Assembly: GCF_000969835.1 (NCBI RefSeq)
Contig: NZ_KQ033913.1
Coordinates: 62,001 to 126,000 of the forward strand
Source of the DNA: Parabacteroides goldsteinii DSM 19448 = WAL 12034
GTDB lineage: Bacteria > Bacteroidota > Bacteroidia > Bacteroidales > Tannerellaceae
DNA length: 64,000 bases
Direction of reading: 5' to 3'
Part shown: positions 59,189 through 64,000 of the stretch, one piece after another
Position numbering within the stretch: the stretch's first letter is position 1
How the letters are laid out: every line of letters starts with the position of its first letter
Notes under the pieces: generated by a model
The model's input: only the letters and a program-made list of their open reading frames with translations
What the model was told of the DNA's origin: nothing
Databases searched by the model: none
Position numbers and translations under genes: made by a program

Positions 59189-61603
59189 TTAGAAATCGAC
59201 AATCAGTCGTGCATTGAGTTGTCGGCCTGTCAGGTAATTCGGTACAGCATATTGCTGGTTGTCGATGTTGGTGATCCAGTAATAGGAACTGACATTTTTT
59301 ATATCGAACAGGTTAAATACGTCCACTCCGATCCAGATATTTTTCAGGTGACGAAAGACTCCGCGGTCCATGATCGCATCGGTTCCTCCGGCCAGCTGGT
59401 AAGAGAAGCCGAGATCGACACGTTTGTAGGCCGGCGTGCGGAAAGTACTCTTCACATCTTCGTATTTCGTGCGTGGTGCAATAAAAGGAAGTCCGCCGGA
59501 GAGGACGCCTTTCAGATTCAGTTTTACACGTTTGTATCCGGGAAAATAATCCTGAAAGAATAACGATACGTTATATCCCTGGCTGTTGGGCATGGGAACG
59601 GTTACCATGTCACGGATTGTTTGCTCTGCTTTCATAAGCGAGAAACTGATCCATGAATCGGTTCCGGGTACAAATTCACCGAAGAATTTAACATCGATAC
59701 CCATTGCATGGCCTTTGGCACAGTTCTCTCCGTAGTACCGGATCTTTACGTTGTCGACGGTGTAAGGAATCAGGTCGTCCAGTTTCTTGTAATAGAGGTC
59801 GGCACTGACTTTAAAGTTACGGTCGGCTGCCCGGAACGTATAATCGCCACCGAGAATGAAATGGATGGAACGTTGCGATTTGATATCCTTGTTCAGTTCG
59901 ATAATATCATTGCCTGCGGCATCCTGCACGGTGGTTCGTAATTCTTTATAGAACGATGACTGGTAGTAGATACCTGTCGCTGCACGAAAGGTCAGATTCT
60001 GATCGAAATTAGGGATAAAACCTAAAGAAACGCGTGGGCTGAAAATGAATTCTTTGTTATAGCTCCAGTAGCTTCCGCGGATACCGCCGATGAGTGTGAA
60101 CATACCTTGCTTGGTACGGAACTTGAAAACGTCCTGCAAATATCCCGATATCCGGGTAGTCGACAAATCATTGTCCGAATAAAGATTGGAGATCACGTTT
60201 ACCCCGTTCCCTGTTTGAGGAAGTGAGTAACCTGCCGAGTCGCGTTTTTCCCATTCGCTGATGCGGTCGTTTATCTTTTCCATCTGTACGGTGGCTCCCC
60301 ATTTCAGCGTGTTGTTTTTGATCTTGCTGCTGCCGTAATGTCCTACATTCATGATGGTTGAACTTAAACGGTTGCGGGCATGCTCATGGTAGCGGGCTAT
60401 TTCAAGGGCATTCTGGTTATTGTCGTTTTCTGTTGTAGCATCACCCAGCCAGTATTCGCCGGTGATGTCGTAGGTTTCTATTTCCTTGCTGGAGAAAGCG
60501 GATGCCTGAAGGCCCAGTTCTGTTTTCTCGTTCGGATTGTGTTTCAAGGTCAGTGCGCCGAAGATTGTCTGGAACTTATCCCGCTCGCGGCTGTTGGGGA
60601 AATACACTTCAAATCGTTGGGCGTTTTCTACCGTACCGAAGTTTGTCTCCCGTTTATGCGGGGTGAATTTGAACGTGTTGGACGCCAGGTTCCCCAGAAA
60701 GTTTACTTCCCATTTCGGAGCTAACTGATAAGTCATGTATGATTGCAGATCGACGAAATCCGGCTGGTATTCGGCGTCCGTATCCATTGTTTTTAGTAGC
60801 GAACGTCCTGTCTTATAACGAACACCGGTTATTTGTGTGAACTTGCCGATGGAACTTCCCACATAGGCGTTTGCTCCCAGTAAACTGGCGGAGGCCGATC
60901 CTTCAAATAACTTGGGTTTTTTATAGGTGATGTCAAGAACAGAGCTCATTTTATCTCCGTACCGTGCTTCAAATCCTCCGGCTGCGAAGTTGACAGCTTC
61001 GGTGAGGTCGGGATTGATAAAACTCAGACCTTCCTGCTGGCCGGAACGGATCAGTAACGGGCGGAATACTTCCAGGCCGTTTACATATACTATGTTCTCA
61101 TCGTAACTACCGCCGCGAACTGAATACTGGGAACTTAATTCGTTGCTGGATGAAACTCCGGCAAAAGTGACCACGAGACTTTCGATGCTTCCTCCGGCAG
61201 GATCGGGGAGGAGCTTGACACGGTCTGCATTCATGGTTTGAAGAGTACTGGTTTGGTAACGGGTACCTACAGCAACAACTTCCCCCAGGTCGATACTCGT
61301 GTAGTTCATCTGTACATTCAGCTGCATGTCCTGTTGCAAACTGGGTAGAATACGTTCTGCCTTATTATATCCCAGGCAAGAGAAAATAACCGCAACGGAA
61401 TCGCCCGGCGACGTGGTGATCGAATAGTAACCCTTTTCATTGGTCATTGCCCCGTTCAGCGTATTCTTTATCTGAACAAGCACAAGTTCAAGCGGACTAC
61501 CGTCGGCATCCCGAACATATCCCGTGATTTTAACATGCTTTTGTCCAAAAGCGCTGATTGAAACTAATATAAATAGCAGTGCAGCTATCGCACGAATCTT
61601 CAT
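59189..61603 (-). CDS. TonB-dependent receptor with carboxypeptidase-regulatory-like domain
   Basis: The 804-residue outer-membrane receptor has a signal peptide (SISAFGQ), an N-terminal beta-sandwich (ITGYVRDADGSPLELVLVQIKN), a TonB-box-like GEVVAVGTRYQTS, a plug (YSVRGGSYDENIVYVNGLEVFRP), and a barrel ending in QLNARLIVDF. It is shorter than SusC proteins and no SusD partner is next to it, so the ligand may be a metal complex, a cofactor or a peptide rather than a glycan. Substrate not visible. Confidence 0.88.
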   Translation of the reverse strand: MKIRAIAALLFILVSISAFGQKHVKITGYVRDADGSPLELVLVQIKNTLNGAMTNEKGYYSITTSPGDSVAVIFSCLGYNKAERILPSLQQDMQLNVQMNYTSIDLGEVVAVGTRYQTSTLQTMNADRVKLLPDPAGGSIESLVVTFAGVSSSNELSSQYSVRGGSYDENIVYVNGLEVFRPLLIRSGQQEGLSFINPDLTEAVNFAAGGFEARYGDKMSSVLDITYKKPKLFEGSASASLLGANAYVGSSIGKFTQITGVRYKTGRSLLKTMDTDAEYQPDFVDLQSYMTYQLAPKWEVNFLGNLASNTFKFTPHKRETNFGTVENAQRFEVYFPNSRERDKFQTIFGALTLKHNPNEKTELGLQASAFSSKEIETYDITGEYWLGDATTENDNNQNALEIARYHEHARNRLSSTIMNVGHYGSSKIKNNTLKWGATVQMEKINDRISEWEKRDSAGYSLPQTGNGVNVISNLYSDNDLSTTRISGYLQDVFKFRTKQGMFTLIGGIRGSYWSYNKEFIFSPRVSLGFIPNFDQNLTFRAATGIYYQSSFYKELRTTVQDAAGNDIIELNKDIKSQRSIHFILGGDYTFRAADRNFKVSADLYYKKLDDLIPYTVDNVKIRYYGENCAKGHAMGIDVKFFGEFVPGTDSWISFSLMKAEQTIRDMVTVPMPNSQGYNVSLFFQDYFPGYKRVKLNLKGVLSGGLPFIAPRTKYEDVKSTFRTPAYKRVDLGFSYQLAGGTDAIMDRGVFRHLKNIWIGVDVFNLFDIKNVSSYYWITNIDNQQYAVPNYLTGRQLNARLIVDF

Positions 61604-61673
61604 AATTAATAATGTTATAGCTTTACTAACGCGAAAAATGAAGGAAGCGTATATTCAGCGTGTAAAAAATATT

Positions 61674-61681
61674 TATCTTTG
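61674..61681 (+). promoter_or_regulatory. Predicted -7 element of the nitroreductase-DUF2520-kdsC-maf operon
   Basis: TATCTTTG fits TAnnTTTG and leaves a leader of about 60 nt. Confidence 0.55.
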
Positions 61682-61748
61682 TCCTGTTCAGAAATATCTT
61701 CCTTACAGAATGAAGATGATTAATTAACAGCTACAAAATAAGATAAAA

Positions 61749-62303
61749 ATGGAGAGTTTTGCAACACTGATAAAGAATAGAAGAAGCACGCGTAAGTTTA
61801 CCGACCAGTTGCTTTCACCTGAACAAGTCGAAATGATTTTAAAGGCAGCTTTGATGGCACCCGCTTCCAAGCGTAAAAATCCCTGGCAATTCGTTGTGGT
61901 GGAAGATAAGGAAATGTTGAAAAAACTGGCTGGTTGTAAGCCGGCCGGAGCTTCGTTTCTTGAAGGTTGTGCACTGGCTGTTGTGGTAATGGCGAATGTA
62001 ATGGATAGCGATGTCTGGGTGGAAGACGCCTCGATCGCTTCTATCTATATGCAACTCCAGGCGGAAGATCTGGGTCTGGGCAGCTGTTGGTGCCAGATAC
62101 GTAACCGGCAGACGGAAGATGATGCGGATGCCAATGTGTATGTCCGTAGCCTGCTGGATATTCCTTATCAGCTGGAGGTGCTCTCAATTATCGGTTTCGG
62201 TTATAAGGACCAGGAACGCAAACCGTTTGATGAAGCGCATTTGCAATGGGAAAAGATTCACCTGGGCACTTATAAAATGCCGGAAGAAAACAAGGAAGCA
62301 TGA
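61749..62303 (+). CDS. Nitroreductase-family flavoprotein
   Basis: The 184-residue FMN-dependent protein has the family N terminus LIKNRRSTRKFTDQLLSPEQVEMILKAALMAPASKRKNPWQFVVV and the EDLGLGSCWCQIR segment. It should reduce nitro, quinone or flavin-type substrates with NAD(P)H; the natural substrate is unknown. It overlaps the next gene by four bases. Confidence 0.9.
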   Translation: MESFATLIKNRRSTRKFTDQLLSPEQVEMILKAALMAPASKRKNPWQFVVVEDKEMLKKLAGCKPAGASFLEGCALAVVVMANVMDSDVWVEDASIASIYMQLQAEDLGLGSCWCQIRNRQTEDDADANVYVRSLLDIPYQLEVLSIIGFGYKDQERKPFDEAHLQWEKIHLGTYKMPEENKEA

Positions 62304-63067
62304 AAATAGTTTTTATCGGAGCCGGAAATCTGGCGACACGTTTGTCGCTCGCTATGCAACGGGTTGGTATGCAGATTGGTCAGGTGTACAGCCATACAGA
62401 GGCGAGTGCCCGTCAGTTGGCAACACGACTAGGGTGTCCGTGGACGAATGATTTATCCGCTTTGCAGGAAGATGGCGATCTGTATGTCTTTTCACTGAAG
62501 GATACTGTCTTGTCGGATGTAATATCGAAGGTCAAACCGAATAACGGTATGTGGGTCCATACGGCAGGAAGTATGCCGATGAGCGTATTTGAAGGATATG
62601 CCCAACGTTTCGGAGTTCTTTATCCTTTGCAGACATTCAGTAAGGGAAGGAATGTGAATTTTGATGTGATTCCTATTTTTCTGGAAGCAAACACGGATAA
62701 GAATGCGGATTATCTGAAGAATATAGCCAGCGCTCTTTCTGAGAATGTTCGTTTTATGTCTTCGGAAAAACGCCGGAGTTTGCATCTGGCGGCTGTCTTT
62801 GCCTGTAATTTTACCAATCATATTTATACATTATCTTATAAGTTACTGGAAAACGAATCCATTCCGGCAGATGTCCTTTTGCCGCTTATCGATGAGACAG
62901 TATCGAAAATACATTCCATGTCGCCTGCTGCGGCTCAGACCGGGCCGGCAATCCGGTATGATGAAAATGTGATCAATAAACACCTGGCTATGCTGGACGA
63001 TCCGGATATGCAAGCGATCTACCGGCTTCTTAGTCAAAGTATACATAAGGAGGCCCAAAATGAGTAG
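62300..63067 (+). CDS. Rossmann and DUF2520 domain protein
   Basis: The 255-residue protein has an N-terminal NAD(P)-binding motif [16 protein letters not shown], GxMP-type loop [29 protein letters not shown], and the helical C-terminal DUF2520 domain ([22 protein letters not shown]). Related in fold to pyrroline-5-carboxylate reductase and ketopantoate reductase; the reaction is not known. It overlaps kdsC by eight bases. Confidence 0.88.
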   Translation: MKIVFIGAGNLATRLSLAMQRVGMQIGQVYSHTEASARQLATRLGCPWTNDLSALQEDGDLYVFSLKDTVLSDVISKVKPNNGMWVHTAGSMPMSVFEGYAQRFGVLYPLQTFSKGRNVNFDVIPIFLEANTDKNADYLKNIASALSENVRFMSSEKRRSLHLAAVFACNFTNHIYTLSYKLLENESIPADVLLPLIDETVSKIHSMSPAAAQTGPAIRYDENVINKHLAMLDDPDMQAIYRLLSQSIHKEAQNE

Positions 63068-63581
63068 TATCAATTATGACCTGACAAAGATAAAAGCATT
63101 TGTGTTTGACGTAGACGGCGTGCTGTCGTGCGATGTGGTATCACTTCATCCCAACGGCGATCCGATGCGTACAGTCAACATCAAAGACGGTTATGCCCTG
63201 CAACTGGCTGTAAAGAAAGGTTACCAGGTCGGGATTATTACCGGTGGCTATACGGAGGCAGTGCAAATCCGTTTTTCCCGCTTGGGTATTGAACATATAT
63301 ATATGCGGAGTGCCGTAAAGATACACGATTTCAATGATTTCCTGCAAAAGACGGGATTGACGCCTGAAGAAGTCATGTATGCCGGAGACGATATCCCCGA
63401 CTATGATGTGATGAAGCGGGTAGGCTTGCCGGTTGCTCCGGCGGATGCAGCCCCGGAAATCAAGCAAATAGCGAAATATATCTCCTTATGCAAAGGGGGT
63501 GAGGGTGTTGCCCGCGATGTGATAGAACAAACAATGAAAGCACAAGGCCATTGGATGAGCGCAGAAGCGTTCGGATGGTAA
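63060..63581 (+). CDS. kdsC: KdsC-type HAD phosphatase (3-deoxy-D-manno-octulosonate 8-phosphate phosphatase)
   Basis: The 173-residue C0-type (capless) HAD enzyme has motif [39 protein letters not shown] and motif [27 protein letters not shown]. It should release phosphate from KDO-8-phosphate during lipopolysaccharide core synthesis. A related N-acylneuraminate-9-phosphate phosphatase role cannot be excluded. Confidence 0.88.
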   Translation: MSSINYDLTKIKAFVFDVDGVLSCDVVSLHPNGDPMRTVNIKDGYALQLAVKKGYQVGIITGGYTEAVQIRFSRLGIEHIYMRSAVKIHDFNDFLQKTGLTPEEVMYAGDDIPDYDVMKRVGLPVAPADAAPEIKQIAKYISLCKGGEGVARDVIEQTMKAQGHWMSAEAFGW

Positions 63582-63599
63582 TAACAATGAAAAATAATT

Positions 63600-64000
63600 A
63601 TGCTGACTAACCTACAACATTACCGAATCGTGCTGGGATCTAACTCACCCCGGCGAAAAGAATTATTGGCCGGACTTGACCTCAAATTCGAGGTCGAAGT
63701 AATTCCCGGCATTGACGAATCATATCCTGATGACTTGACGGCAGACGAGATACCTGCTTATATCGCCCGTAAAAAGGCAGAAGCGTATCTGGAAAAAATG
63801 ACTGATAACGAATTGCTCATTACGGCTGACACAATCGTTGTCACTTATGGGCAACCGGATCGTATCCTGGGCAAACCGGCCGACCGTGAGGAAGCAATCG
63901 AGATGCTTTGCCACCTGTCGGACCATGTACATGAAGTCATCACCGGCGTTTGCCTGACGACTAAACAGAAAACGGTTTTTTTTTCCGTCTCTTCGGCAGT
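63600..64000 (+). CDS. Maf-family nucleotide pyrophosphatase (cut by right edge)
   Basis: The first 133 codons are present, starting at the ATG 63600-63602. The Maf signature IVLGSNSPRRKELLAGL, the DESYP segment and LITADTIVVTYGQPDRILGKPADREEAIEMLCHLS are visible. Maf proteins hydrolyse non-canonical nucleotides such as dTTP/UTP or m7GTP analogues. It follows kdsC by 18 bases. Confidence 0.93.
   Translation, partial: MLTNLQHYRIVLGSNSPRRKELLAGLDLKFEVEVIPGIDESYPDDLTADEIPAYIARKKAEAYLEKMTDNELLITADTIVVTYGQPDRILGKPADREEAIEMLCHLSDHVHEVITGVCLTTKQKTVFFSVSSA

Overview
The window is chromosomal DNA of a gut-type Bacteroidales, most likely Parabacteroides or a close relative. The reasons are a starch-utilisation (sus) locus, Mfa1/FimA-type fimbrillin lipoproteins, the propionate-forming methylmalonyl-CoA decarboxylase operon, a TonB/SusC-rich envelope, promoters of the Bacteroidetes TAnnTTTG type before most transcription units, and near absence of Shine-Dalgarno sequences. 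The genus is an inference from gene content; no rRNA or tRNA gene lies in the window to settle it.

Region by region. 1-11.7 kb: a compact sus locus, with a susR-type regulator (cut by the left edge) divergent from susA (GH13), susB (GH97), susC, susD and susE; susF and susG are not here. 12.3-22.4 kb: an accessory surface locus with two fimbrillin-like lipoproteins and a 2136-residue modular exported protein, behind a long structured leader. 22.5-28 kb: housekeeping and envelope genes (DUF5106/thioredoxin-like, M48 peptidase, bifunctional nuclease, nupC, rsmE, sugar acetyltransferase). 27.9-28.7 kb: a gene graveyard holding the 3' ends of a DUF418 gene, an AraC regulator and probably an HxlR regulator, followed by an exported arginase-family protein. 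29.8-32.9 kb: a hairpin-rich leader, an HU-like protein paired with a divergent helicase-like protein, and a probable toxin-antitoxin pair. 33.2-36.1 kb: two tandem GMP synthetases, one with a dead, shortened glutaminase domain. 36.1-43 kb: three tandem 22-bp repeats, a coiled-coil membrane protein, a Crp/Fnr regulator and a TolC/HlyD/ABC-2 permease export operon without an ATPase.

43-54 kb is mostly core metabolism: an exported sugar isomerase-like protein, a HAD phosphatase, the lysS-gpsA-pgi operon, the yicC-gmk-(small membrane protein)-nadD operon, tsaB, and an AAA/PD-(D/E)XK protein. 54.4-59 kb is the sodium-pumping methylmalonyl-CoA decarboxylase operon (epimerase, MmdA, a lamin-tail/OadG fusion, biotin carrier, OadB), which would end succinate-to-propionate fermentation. 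59-64 kb has a lone TonB-dependent receptor and a nitroreductase-DUF2520-kdsC-maf operon cut by the right edge.

The parts most worth a second look are the GMP synthase paralogue that has lost its glutaminase, the HU plus degenerate-helicase pair, the deletion scar beside the exported arginase, the 22-bp tandem operator-like array, the lamin-tail/OadG fusion, and several promoter-plus-hairpin cassettes that may be small RNAs.
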